This document shows, in pieces, positions 23,743-34,546 of a stretch of 64,000 nt of DNA. The position numbers and the translations under genes are program-made. The notes under the pieces are model-generated. The model did not search any database, was not told where the DNA came from, and saw only the letters and a program-made list of their open reading frames with translations. The stretch is taken from assembly GCA_015501595.1 (NCBI GenBank), contig JADNRX010000006.1, positions 407,189 through 471,188 of the forward strand. Direction: 5' to 3'. The stretch is from Hymenopellis radicata. Lineage: Eukaryota; Basidiomycota; Agaricomycetes; Agaricales; Physalacriaceae. Position 1 is the stretch's first letter. Every line of letters starts with the position of its first letter.

Positions 23743-26222
23743 ATGGCAGACCCGCAGACGCTTACCCGCAATGGTTCCGTGGATAAAGACGAAGTTGACC
23801 ACAAGGAGATTGCAAGCCCCGCTCTCCATGGTCATGGCTATATTATGACTCCCGCCGAAAGGCAGGAGGCTTTGGATGCGGCTACAAGGCTTGATCCTGG
23901 CCCCGCTGCCTTCAGTCTTGCAGCAATTCAGGTGCGTCGCGTTGTTTTCTTCAACCCAACACACGATCAACGTAGTTTAGCTCTATCTCATCGCGCTCGT
24001 CGCTTGTTTCTGCTCTGGAGATAACGGGTTTGACGGGACGGTCAGTCGTGTGGTCTCTCCATTCAATCAGTGACTCATGCAATTGAACGGCGTAGGTCAT
24101 GGGCGGTATCAACGCCATGAAGCAGTTCCAAGATTACTTCGGCTTGTCGGGTGCTGGCGCGAAGACCTCTATCATCTTCGGAATCTATTCAATGTGCGTT
24201 CTTTATTTCATCGAACGTGCTCGTATTGATGTTCAGATAGTGGATCTATTTCGTACGTCGCGTTCTTCGCATCGAGTTCATTGGCTCTTACATGTCTGGT
24301 GTGAAGGGGAACTATTCCAGCAGGTACTATCTGAGTGACGAGTTCTGCTTTGTTCTTGCCAGTCTGACCATCGTCCCAGCCTACTTACCTGATCGTTTCG
24401 GACGTCGCTTCCCCATGTTCTTTGGAAATATCATTTTATGGTTAGTCATGTCTTAGTGCCTCATCCTGACAAGTTATTGAGCATGTGTCCAGCGTTGGGG
24501 CAATTATATCCGCAAACTCCACATCTATGAAAATGTTCTTGGTTGGACGATGGTTGACTGGTACGAACCGTGATTTTTTTTACACTTGTGTCTACTGCTT
24601 AAATGCTTCCAGGTCTCGGATGTTCTTGTGCATCTACTGCCGCGAAAGCCTTCTTGGCTGAACTCAGTCCTGCGAAGCATCGTGGCGCTTACATGGGATT
24701 CTTGAACTCTTTGTGAATCCAATTTTTTCTGATCTCGGTCTTGTACTAAGTACACCACAGCTACTACGTTGGTCAGATGACTGCATCCGGTATGATGGTT
24801 TCCACAGGAAACTTCAGCAGCGATTACGCGTGGCGTCTTCCTCTTTACATTCAACTCGTACCTGCCGCACTCAATGTCATTTGCGTCTGGTTCTGTCCCG
24901 AATCGTTCGTAGTCTTTAATCGATCTTGTCGAATGTGCTCACCCTCCGTAATGATAGTCCTCGCTGGCTTTACAGTGTCGGGAAAGAGGATCAAGCCAGG
25001 AGAATCCTTGCGAAATATCACTCCGCCGCAAATGACCTTCATTCACCCATCATCGACCTGGAGATATCCGAGATCAAGGAGAAGATTGAGGTTGACGGCC
25101 AGGACAGTATGTGCAACGTTTCTTTAACCCTACCACGGTTATCTGATCGAAAATCAAGAGCGCTGGTGGGACTTCCGACCTCTGTTTGCCACCCGGGCAG
25201 ACAGGTACAGGACGTACATGGTCATTTTGATTGGTACCTTTGGGCAACTCTCTGGAAATGGAATGATCACGTACTTCTTGCCGATCCTGCTGAGGAACGC
25301 CGGTATCACGTCCCAGAGCCGACAGCTCACTCTGAACTTTGTGAACAGTGTTACGTCGTAGTGAGTAATGGTCTGAATCGACGGGTCCTGTTTCATGCTA
25401 ATACATATCTAGTGTCGGCGCTTTGACTGTATGCTCTACACTTTCCATGTCACGTCTTACTTTGATACTAACGTTACGTGTAGGGCTCGTTCACTGTGGA
25501 TAGATTCGGTCGTCGGAAGGTCTTGCTTGCTGGAACCATCGCCATCACCTGTATTTTGGCGTTGGTCACTGGCTTGCTTGGCAGTTCTACTGCCTCAAAC
25601 ACTACACAAGCCAATGCTGGAATCACTTTCATCTACCTGTTCATGGTGGTGTTCTCCTTCGGTTGGACGGCCATGTTAGTCGCATTTCATTGCGCCACCT
25701 TTGTTCCGTTTAACAGATTACCTCTAGGCAAGCCCTCTATCCCGCCGAAGTTCTCGGATACCAGGCCAGAGCGAAAGGTCTTGCGTTCCTAAACATCTGC
25801 ACCCAGGCCTCGTCTTGCATTAACACATTCGGGTAAGTGTTTCTCTTCTGTTCACCCTCGGTTGTATCACTAAATTCGCTCCTTCTAGTTTACCCGTCGC
25901 GCTGGAGAAGCTAACATGGAAAGGTGCGAAATGAATTGTTCTGTTCAATATCCTTTGTGCTGACTGTGTACAATTCAGTGTACTTGATCTTCACGATATG
26001 GGACGCTTTCGAGTCGGTCGTCATCTACTTCTTCGTTGTTGAAACCAAGAACCTCACTCTGGAAGAGATTTCGGAGGTCTTCGAACAGTACGTGATATCC
26101 CTTTCAATTATGACGAGCACACGTACCAACACCGTGCTTTACAGGCCGAACCACGAAACTACAGCATACAAATTGCCAAAAGGCACAGGGAAGCGCAGAG
26201 AGCGGACGACGAGTCTCGATGA
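23743..26222 (+). CDS. MFS sugar transporter
   Basis: Plasma-membrane hexose/lactose-type transporter of the major facilitator superfamily, twelve helices. Exons read MADPQTLTRNGSVDKDEV, then FCSGDNGFDGTVMGGINAM (first helix region), PDRFGRRFPMFFGNIIL (the signature loop between helices 2 and 3), FLVGRWLTGLGCSCTS, AELSPAKHRGAYMGF, ESPRWLYSVGKEDQARRIL, VDRFGRRKVLLAG and FFVVETKNLTLEEISEVFE. All are sugar-porter hallmarks in the right order. About ten exons and 530 residues. The last exon reads best as EPRNYSIQIAKRHREAQRAD with a stop at 26220-26222. To join it in frame, one more G is needed at the donor (26088). Without it the protein would run to 26394 with an unlike tail. Substrate cannot be read from sequence. 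Confidence 0.9.
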
Positions 26223-26497
26223 GCAACGATGCCGATTATGCGTACTTACGAGCTCCCAGTGTACATTATGTTCAGTTTATGGATCCTATCCCTACGGACA
26301 GCGTCATCGGATTCGCAAGGCCGAGTCGTCTTCCATCAGCGTGGCGCAGTCTCCTGACAGCATTTATATTGCATTTGTATCCCTTGCCGATTAATCTTCA
26401 TTTTAGCCTCATTCTGACTTCCTATGGCTTTACGGCTGCAGTATCCAGCTAGCCATATTAAAGTGGCCTTATACGACCTTGAGGCTATCCTCCCTAC

Positions 26498-28204
26498 ATG
26501 GCTAATTCGCGCCCATCTCGTATCGCTATCGTGTGCGTATCATTGCCAGTGCATCAGATCATTAAACGGTAAACCGATTGTTATTCGTTCCAGAGGAGGA
26601 GGGATAGGCGGTCTTTTCGCTGCACTGGCCGTCAGTCGCCAACTTCCGTCAGTGACAATCGACGTCTATGAGGCGGCGCTGGGTTTGGTGAGATAGGTGC
26701 AGGCATCTCGATATACCCTCGTACGTGGGATATCTTGAAAGACCTTGGTTTGGAGGATCAGTTGTTGAGGGCAATGAGTCGGCTCCCAGCTGATGCGGAC
26801 CTGGTGTGTGGTGCATCGTGCTCAGTTGAGTTGGACTCAACGCTCTCTAGACCTAGTATTTCAGTTTCGGAAAAGTGATCAGCCGATTGGACAGGAAGTC
26901 GGGAAAATGATGCGACCTGGTACGAGACTTGCTCGGGTTAGCTTTTTGTCGGATGACTGTGCATCATAGGTGGCGTCAAACATTTTCATCGTCAGGATCT
27001 GCATCGTATCCTCCTCGAGGCTGTTGAGCGCATCCCAAGTGCACCTGCTACGTTAATCATCGGCTTGTTCGCTATGAAGAACACAAAGACAGAGTCGAAC
27101 TCTCATTCGAGAACGACTTAAAGCGAGTTATGATTTGTTGATCGGTGCTGATGGGTCAAGTCTGTCGTAAGAACTCAGATGCTGCCTGGCCATGACCCAG
27201 TGTTCTCTGGGAGAACGGCTTATCGTGCGCTCATACCGGCTGAGAAACTATCTCCGGATCATCCGAGTCGCAGTCAGTCTGTCATGGTAGGTTTAGCATC
27301 CATGTTCATCGTATCCCCGGCTGATACGCAACTAGTACACGGGGAAGCAAAAGGTATCGATCTGCCTTAGGTATTTCCTTCGCTGCTTATGTCCACCCTG
27401 AGCATATCGTGACCTACTTGGTCTCCAACTCTCAACTCATAAACGTTGTCGCTTTCGTTTATCATCCCGGCCACGCAAAGCAGTATCCCGGAGCTCCTGT
27501 AGAGACTGTGTCTCAGGAAGAGCTGGTCTCGCACTTTGCTGAATTTGAAGACCAAGTCCAAATCCTGTTGTCTGTGAGTCACGGTTTGCTATAATTGGCG
27601 TATGTTGATTGATGTGCATATCGTGCAGCACATACCTAAACCATCACGATGGGCCCTCCGAACCCTTGACCCTCTCGACACGTATATCTCTGACAGAGTT
27701 GCACTGATAGGTGATGCGGTAAGGTCCTACGATTGCTTAGGGCTCAGGAATCTGATTCTACTTTTAAATTTCAAGGCACACGCCATGACTCCTCATTTGG
27801 GTGCCGGAGCTGGACAAGCCATTGAGGTTCGTCTACAACGAGTGGCGCGCCGTTGTACTGATCAAACTCCTTCACAGGACGGTTTTGTTCTTGCATCATT
27901 GCTTCGACTGCCCATTCCTCAAGCGCTCGTATCATTCGATGCTCTCCGTCGGTCCTATACGAGCAATCTGATGACTAACGCCCAGCGCCAGGCAGGATTT
28001 TACGATTATACTTCTCCTGGCTTTGAGGTTGTGAAGAAGGGAGCTGTTGGACTCTCAGAGGATATGAAGCAACGCTGGATGGCAGCAGTCAGTACACAGT
28101 TCTTCAACTGGGCTTGGACTCCATTTGACAGATCTACTCTGTCGGAATTTGAATCGATTTATCGTAATTCTACTATACCCCTAGATAAAGTCCAACCAAG
28201 ATGA
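26498..28204 (+). CDS. FAD-dependent aromatic monooxygenase, several frame breaks
   Basis: Salicylate-hydroxylase-like class A flavoprotein monooxygenase. The first exon MANSRPSRIAIV at 26498 splices to GGGIGGLFAALAVSRQLPS, the FAD-binding GxGxxG fold. It is followed by EIGAGISIYPRTWDILKDLG, HFHRQDLHRILLEAVERIP, the DLLIGADGS motif (GD region) and a C-terminal ALIGDA ... HAMTPHLGAGAGQAIED, the second FAD motif, split by an intron. The stop is at 28202-28204. The reading frame slips at 26681-26686, 27055-27056, 27120-27122 and 27161; each is one base short in or beside a mononucleotide run. The gene could be a true pseudogene, but the density of the same error elsewhere argues for base-calling faults. 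About 430 residues when read through. Confidence 0.78.
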
Positions 28205-28274
28205 ACGACGCACTTATGACTATGAAGTGTTCGCATGTGATCGCGATGACCTCACTTTCTTGTTGACCACCATC

Positions 28275-30147
28275 ATGTCCCAGTTCACATCGCGCCGGGA
28301 ACTGCTGAATCCATTCTTCGAAGGATACAGACTATCTATCATACCTCAAGAGGATGCCGTATCACGCTGTAACCTGGCTGATCATGCAGCAACTCAGTCG
28401 ACGGTCTCCAATAAAATCCTGTTAACATTCAAAGAAATGCAGAGCAGGATAGCCCACAATCACCTCGCAAGCCTGGGAAAACAAGCAGTGTATGTGGATG
28501 CTGAATTTAATCTGATTGCCATTGATCTTGAGCCGGTGAGCAGGCCTGTGTAGGCTGGATCGATTCCAGAATTCATTGAAACCTAGGTGTCGCTTCGCGT
28601 CGTTTTCGAGCTTCCCAAACCAGTGCAGGGAGCCGAAGTCGCAGAAAAAACAGAAGGAGTATCCTTCAGCCGCGTTTCTCTCCTCGACGGCTCTGTTTCT
28701 ATCGGATGGACATGGGTCGCTTTATCTGCTTGAGCCATCAGACACGGGCCCATACAAACTCGTCTCTTCCTACCAATTCCCCGGATCTTTCGACGTACCT
28801 TTCCGAATTCATTCTGCAGATATTGCCTCTCCACAGTCTGCTGTGGTGGTTCTGTCTTCGCGTAATTATGAACCCTCAGAGACGGCGAGCTCCAAGCATG
28901 CTCACGTCGATTTCGACGTCTGGGGAATCCGATTTGACTTGTCGACACCTGATGCGATCCCGTCTATGAGTATTCTCTGGAATCGTCGCGGAGAGGACGT
29001 GCCTCTGGACGTGTACTACTTTCCATCCACGGAATCGCATCTCTTGCTTGGATCATCACAATATCGGAATATAGGCAGTGCCGCGGCTCCATCGTACGAG
29101 CCTAGTGCAGACGAAATAGCACCTATTCCTCGTGGAAATGAGGACTTGGATGCTAAGGATGCTGCTCCGCCTCCATACTCGTGGCATCAGACTCTGGACT
29201 CGTTGACAGTGGCTTTCCCCCTGCCAGCTACGACCGTCCGAGCTAATATACATGCCCAGTTCTTCCCACACTCTATATCCTTGCACGTCGAAGGGGATCG
29301 GCCTGAAGGATACGTATTTCCGGAGTATGACAATAAAGCCCTATGGGCTCCCATTGACTCGTCTGTCAGTGTTTGGACATGGGATCGGGAGGCTGACCAT
29401 GCTTTTGGTTTGCTTACCCTCCATTTGGAAAAGCAGCATGAGGGGACCAAGTGGATGCAGGTCTTTTCAGCGGCGGCAACGAGCGGGGAGGAAGAGGTGA
29501 CTGAGACAGTCGATCCATCTGAACTTTACAAAGTCCGGGAGGCGTTGGAAAAGTATACTACATCTCTTCGAGAGGGTGACGATCTCAGCGGTCTCGGATT
29601 GGGAAAGGGTATTCCCAGTTTAGCTGAGGGCGAAATGGATGACGAAGTGGATGCGTCAGTAGGCAAACAGGGATTCCTCACCGTCGTACCAGCGAATGGA
29701 ACGGAGTCCACAATATGGGGCACTTACCCTCTGCGGCTTTTGTCGACACCTTTGCCAGGCTACCCGACCTCCCGTCTATCTCTTATTTCGAAAGAAAATG
29801 TGGATGGGGTTGTCTTCTCGCTCAACGACGACTTTTCATGGACTCATTCGTCAACGTTCTCTGCCCTGGCATTTGTGCTTGCTTCGAAACGCGACACCCG
29901 ATTTGTGTACCATACGGAGAATACCGTGCTAGCGTTCGAGAGTGGCGCTCAGAACCGAGGAGGGAATCTGTATATCTATCGTTCTGTTCCGCCGAACGAG
30001 AAGTGGGCTAAGCAGTCCGTTCTTCAAGTAGGTGATGGTCTTGGGGGAGCCCTTTTGGGTGTTACGTGCGTGGAACGGAAGGACGGAAGTCGTTGTATAA
30101 TATGCTTGACTGAGACGGAGCTGGTAACGATAAAGAGTATTTGGTAA
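28275..30147 (+). CDS. NudC domain-containing protein 1 (NUDCD1) homologue
   Basis: CS-domain protein of the NUDCD1/CML66 family; in animals these act with Hsp90 and dynein-linked factors. The first exon MSQFTSRRELLNPFFEGY ... LASLGKQAVYVDAEFNLIAI ends at a GTGAGC donor near 28535. The long second exon carries YPSAAFLSSTALFLSDGHGS, a beta-propeller-like region, and then the CS domain (SWHQTLDSLTVAFPLPATTV through HSISLHVEGDRP). The family C-terminal part (VWTWDREADHAFGLLTLHLE, KWMQVFSAA) follows. The stop is at 30145-30147; about 590 residues. Near the six-A run at 28645-28650 the best upstream frame and the conserved downstream frame differ. This would need one base less or two more, or a different acceptor at about 28571. 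Confidence 0.85.
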
Positions 30148-30760
30148 AGGTGGTAAGCAATCTTAGTCTCTCGTGATAGGGATAAGTTTGTAACACAAGT
30201 TTACAGGATCTGGTCTTGTGTTTATTTCAAGCTACGAGAACGTCGTCATGCAGGAGGAGTAGCGTGGAGGGCGATTTCCAGATTGCATTGCCACGACCAA
30301 CACACTGTCTTGTGCGTTTCTCATGCTAACGTATTGCACTCAAATCGGATGACATTGTTTGCTAATCGCTGTTCAATGTTGGTTCTGTGGGTGATCATTA
30401 GAGCGGTAACCGCACGTGACGGGAAGTTGACGACCACTAAGCTTAGCCGAGTGAAATTCCAGCGCGGACACTATTGTCTGGTACTGACAGTCCCGCTCAG
30501 GACAAATGAATCTCCTGTACACAGTGGAAAGACCTTGCTCTCTTGGGGAAGTCTGCGCCTCCGTGTCGAAATGGTTCGTAGTCTCTATAATATTAACAGT
30601 CAGCGGCATCCAGTTCTTCCAGGTAGTAAGACAAGTTAAAATTAGACGTACCAGCTGAGCGCTGAGGCTCACTTTCGGGCAAATCGGCGGTGTGAAATGG
30701 CCACATTCAACATCCGCCGCTTATCAGAGATGTCAGAAGGTCGATAAAGCGCGGGGCCCG
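30148..30760. other. Intergenic region
   Basis: About 610 bp between the NUDCD1-like gene and the start of the duplicated GST block. Short open frames on both strands lack coding character. No gene or repeat recognised. Confidence 0.4.
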
Positions 30761-30977
30761 ATGCGAACGAAACAGCATCGAGCGTCGTATCGCGCGCTAC
30801 ATGGCATATTGCTAAAGTATACACATGCTGAACGCGACAGCATTGCTGGGATCGTTCAGATCGCTATATCCGAGGACGCGACGCACGGAAGTAAATGAAC
30901 TACAAGTCCAAACACGTCTCCTGTACTTAAATACAGCAACAAGCGCCTTAACTACACCCACCTTTCTACTACTCAAC

Positions 30978-31747
30978 ATGGTCCTCCAACTCTTTGGCTC
31001 CCCCGTCTCTACCTGCACCAAGCGAGTCGCCGTCGTCCTTCGCGAGAAAAAGGTCCCTTTCGAGCTCCATCCCATTAATCTTGCTTCGCGCGAGCAGAAA
31101 TCGCCCGAGTATTTGGCCAAACAACCATTCGGCCAGGTACCCTACATCGTCGACGATGGCTTCGTCCTGTACGAGTCCCGCGCGATCTGTCGCTATATCG
31201 CCGCCAAGTATGCTCATCAAGGAACACCTCTGCTTCCGTCGTCTTCAGACTTGAAAACGATCGCTCTCTTTGAGCAGGCCGCCAGCATTGAGCAGAATTC
31301 GTTCGAGCCGTATGCTTCCAAATGTGGAATGGAGAAGGTTATCTTTCCGTATGTACCCTTTCTCGAGCTCATTGTAATCTGCATTTCTCACGGAATGTTA
31401 TTCAATACAGCCGCCTGGGCTTGACGACTAACCAGGAGGCGTATGACCAGGCCCATCAGACTCTTGATATGAAGCTTGCTGTGTATGATCAGATTTTGGG
31501 AAAGCAGAAGTATCTCGCGGGCGACGAGCTCACGATCGTGGACCTCTTCCACATTTCGTGGGGTGTTCTGCTTAAGGCCGGAGGAAGCGACATCATGGAA
31601 TCTAAGCCCAATTTAGCTAGGCAGGTGTCCGTCCTTGTATTTCTAGTCGTTTCCTCATCATGCTTCTCTAGATGGTGGATTGAAATCACCTCGCGCCCAG
31701 CGTGGGTTGCCGTCAAAGATGGTGTGCAAAGTGTCGAGAAGTACTAG
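30978..31747 (+). CDS. Glutathione S-transferase
   Basis: Cytosolic GST conjugating glutathione to electrophiles. The N-terminal thioredoxin-like domain reads MVLQLFGSPVSTCTKRVAVV with the SPVSTCT active-site loop, then QPFGQVPYIVDDGFVLYES (cis-proline and the ES glutathione-binding pair) and RAICRYIAAKYA. The helical C-terminal domain reads QTLDMKLAVYDQILGKQKYL, DELTIVDLFHISWGVLL (N-capping box) and RPAWVAVKDGVQSVEKY. The length, about 220 residues, suits a phi-like or fungal GST. One GT..AG intron lies near 31350-31410. A second, near 31621-31671, is best read as GC..AG because the GT choice creates a stop. This is the intact member of a duplicated pair. Confidence 0.92.
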
Positions 31748-32222
31748 GCGGTTATCAGGGAATCAGGGTATCAGATTGTAGATTGTATATACTTATCCAG
31801 CACGTGGGCTATGGATTCCTCACCAGAAGCTAGTAACCCACATCCGTTTTGATGTTCTGGGGCCAAATTAGCGTTGCCGCCTCATCCCGTTTCCATAATG
31901 ATACAAGGTAGCCTCCCATCGATATCATGAGGTATTAATCACCATCAGGACTCGACGCAAGAGTGGGTCACTGGTCTGATCTCGTTTACCTTTCAAATTC
32001 TAGTCCATTTCTGGACCCGAGAAGCGCAGGTGCACACGCGTCGCTCGCACGTGATGGAGAAGTTGTTTGCCGGTGGCGTAGGCAGAGCCGCTTGAAGTTA
32101 TTTGAGTCCATGCACGGCCGTAACGCGTGCGGAGGCTCGTAGAACTCAGACGTATTCCGAGAGCCGCGCAAATTACCATCAATACTTAGTACCCGTGTAA
32201 TGGTCCATGAGGGAACGTAGGA
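31748..32222. other. Spacer between convergent genes
   Basis: 475 bp between the GST and the convergent minus-strand hypothetical gene. Most of it (31753-32128) has no counterpart in the second copy of the duplication, so it was inserted here or lost there. No gene seen. Confidence 0.4.
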
Positions 32223-32954
32223 TTAAGAATCCAAAGCTTCCTTGCAATTGCGAGAGCAGTCAGGGTGATTTTGCAGATAGTCGTTTAGCAAATCGAGGGC
32301 ATTCTGGACGATGGAGTTGGGCGGCTCGGGGCGTGGAATTGAACAGTCACTGGAAGCGTTCGCAGACTCCACAAATGATGCCCTTTTCGTGGCTGGGTCG
32401 TACATTAGATGTTGAGATTTAACAGTGCCGGGAGCGTACCGAAGTTCTCTAGAGTCCTCCGTAGTGTCGCGGAGTCGCCAGTGGCACGAGTATCCCACCC
32501 ACTCATAGACAGCGATCCACCCTAGTTGCAGGAGGCCACTTAAAGACCGTAGTGGATGGGTACCCAGCCACCCTAAAGCCCGAGCTTAGAAATCCGCATC
32601 GTTCTCTAACAACATGTCTGCGCAAGCCCCGCGCGAGTTTTCGCTACCAGTAGCGCGACCTTGATGCCCAGTCGCACCAATTGACCGTGCGTGTCCTTGA
32701 CTTCGGTATAGGCAAAAGAGAGGTTGTGTATGCGCCTCATCCCAGACATAAGGGTGAGAGCACCCAGAAACAGTCTGTCTAGTATGGGGCGATACATGAA
32801 AGAAAGGCGTACTTGTGCAGAGACAACTTGCGTCGAGGATAGCGTCTGGAAGTTCCTTGGAAGGAGTTGAACACTTTTCTTGGGGAGAAACGCTTTGAAA
32901 GTTCAGCGGTGTGGGTGCTCCGCGAAACAGGATCTTCAAGCTGGTGGCGTTCAT
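32223..32954 (-). CDS. Hypothetical protein, copy A of a duplicated pair
   Basis: I do not recognise this family. The start MNATSLKILFRGAPTPLNFQ at 32952-32954 splices near 32835-32780 to RLFLGALTLMSGMRRIHNLS then FAYTEVKDTHGQLVRLG. A short exon similar to DTRATGDSATLRRTLENF and a last exon IVQNALDLLNDYLQNHPDC follow. The real status is uncertain. Relative to copy B it has an extra base near 32495 in the third exon, a 6-bp insertion near 32246 and a shortened C-terminus. The exon-like pattern kept in both copies supports coding origin. It converges on the GST gene in both copies. Confidence 0.4.
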
Positions 32955-33095
32955 AGAGTCTTGACAGTGTTTAACACATCCCAATTGGACTGAAAGTCTT
33001 GTTCAAAGCAATATGGCTGACCAGCTGGACTGAATGATGGGATATAAGCTTTCTAGTAAAAGGAATACTAAGCAATAAATGAGCTTGAAGCTTGG

Positions 33096-33456
33096 AGGTG
33101 CGTGACAATGTAGTTGCCGTCCTCGGCAAGTGCCGGCCATTGGAACTCCGAACCTAACACCTCGGGCATGTCCGGGGCAACTTGGCAAGTTGACGAGACG
33201 ATGCTGGTGTCCAATCTTCGGAGACTACAGTCATTGACCGGGCTGAATGCCTACATGCCCGCTTCACAACGAGATAGCTGACATATCCCTTGACATTTGC
33301 TTAGTCGGCCATTGCTCTAAGTATGCTGAATAACTGCTTGCCTGGGCGCGTCCAATCTGAAGTGAGGGTACAGTACATTGGTGTCGGACTGTAGCCTAGC
33401 GTTCGGCGATCTACATAGGTCTGTGCCGAGTAACTGATGATGATGAAGCCTCCGCT
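33096..33456. other. Unique spacer between the two duplication copies
   Basis: About 360 bp with no match to either duplication copy as far as I can see, no plausible gene, and no terminal repeats marking an insertion. Confidence 0.4.
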
Positions 33457-33477
33457 ACGAACGAAACAGCGTCGAGC

Positions 33478-33663
33478 GTCGTATCGCGCGTTACATGGCT
33501 TGTTACTAAGAGATAACGTGCTGAAAGCGTCAGCATTGCTGGGATCATTCAGATCGCTATATTCCAGGACGCGACGATACGACGCTCGTTACATGGCTTG
33601 TTACTAAGAGATAACGTGCTGAACGCGTCGGGATCATTCAGATCGCTATATTCCAGGACGTGA
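33478..33663. repeat. Two-copy tandem repeat upstream of the broken GST
   Basis: Units of about 95 and 90 bp (33478-33573 and 33574-33663) share the long core CATGGCTTGTTACTAAGAGA and GATCGCTATATTCCAGGACG. Copy A of the larger duplication has this sequence once, so the tandem event came later. Confidence 0.85.
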
Positions 33664-33757
33664 CGCACGGACTCGCACGGAAGTAAATGAACTACAAGTC
33701 CAAACGCGTTCCCGTACTTAAATATAGCAATAACTGGCTCACCTAGACCTCACCTTT

Positions 33758-34445
33758 CTACCTTTCGAGTTCCATCCCATTGATCTTGCTGCGCGCGAGC
33801 AGAAATCGCCCGAGTATTTGGCCAAACAGCCATTCGGCCAGGTGCCCTACATCGTCGACGATGGCTTCGTCCTGTAGTCCCGCGCGATCTGCCGCTATAT
33901 CGCCGCCAAGTACGCGGACCAAGGAACACCTCTGCTTCCGTCGTCTTCAGACTTGAAAACGATCGCTCTTTTTGAGCAGGCCGCCAGCATTGAACAGAAC
34001 GCGTTCGATCCATATGCCACCAAGTGTGTATTCGAGAAGGTTATCTTTCCGTATGTACTCTTTCTCTCATTATAATCTGCATTTCTCACAGAATATTGTT
34101 CAATACAGCCTCCAGGGCTTGACGACTAACCAGGAGGCGTATGACCAGGCCCATCAGACTCTCGATATGAAGCTTGCTGCGTATGATCAGATTTTGGGCA
34201 AGCAGAAGTATCTCGCGGGCGACGAGCTCACGATCGTGGACCTGTTCCACCTTTCGTGGGGTGTTCTGCTTAAGGCCGGAGGAAGCGACATCATGGCATC
34301 TAAGCCCAATGTAGCTAGGCAGGTGTCCGTCATTCTATTTCCAGTCGTTGCCTCATGATGCTTTTGTAGATGGTGGAACGAAATCACCTCGCGCCCAGCG
34401 TGGCTTGCCGTCAAAGATGATGTGCAAAGTGTCGACAAGTACTAG
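33758..34445 (+). pseudogene. Glutathione S-transferase pseudogene
   Basis: Diverged copy of the GST at 30978. About 80 bp spanning the start codon and the active-site loop are missing: the sequence jumps from a promoter-like ACCTTTCTAC to a CTTTCGAGTTCC matching codons 33 onward. Where the intact gene reads LYESRAI, a 3-bp deletion gives an in-frame TAG at about 33874. The C-terminal region (QTLDMKLAAYDQILGKQKYL, DELTIVDLFHLSWGVLLKA) is otherwise well kept, including both intron positions, and ends at the TAG at 34443-34445. It can no longer make an active enzyme. Confidence 0.9.
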
Positions 34446-34546
34446 GTGGCATTCGGAGGCTCGTAGAACTCAGACGTATTCCGAGAGCCCCGTACATTAC
34501 CATCAATACGTAGTACCCATGTAATGGTCCATGAGGGAAAGTAGGA

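Larger units (their letters stand above)
30761..33095 (+). repeat. Segmental duplication, copy A (GST block)
   Basis: Copy A of a diverged direct duplication; copy B is 33457-35501. Matching blocks occur in the same order: the GST promoter (GAACGAAACAGC..TCGAGCGTCG), the GST gene, the segment beginning GGCTCGTAGAACTCAG, the minus-strand gene, and a tail with GGCTGACCAGCTGGACT. Copy A carries about 375 bp (31753-32128) not found in B. Many substitutions separate the copies, so the event is not recent. Confidence 0.85.

Noticed and set aside
30283..30898. Short plus-strand frames before the GST gene
   Set aside because: None has a family motif or plausible splicing; the distal part is the duplicated GST promoter block.
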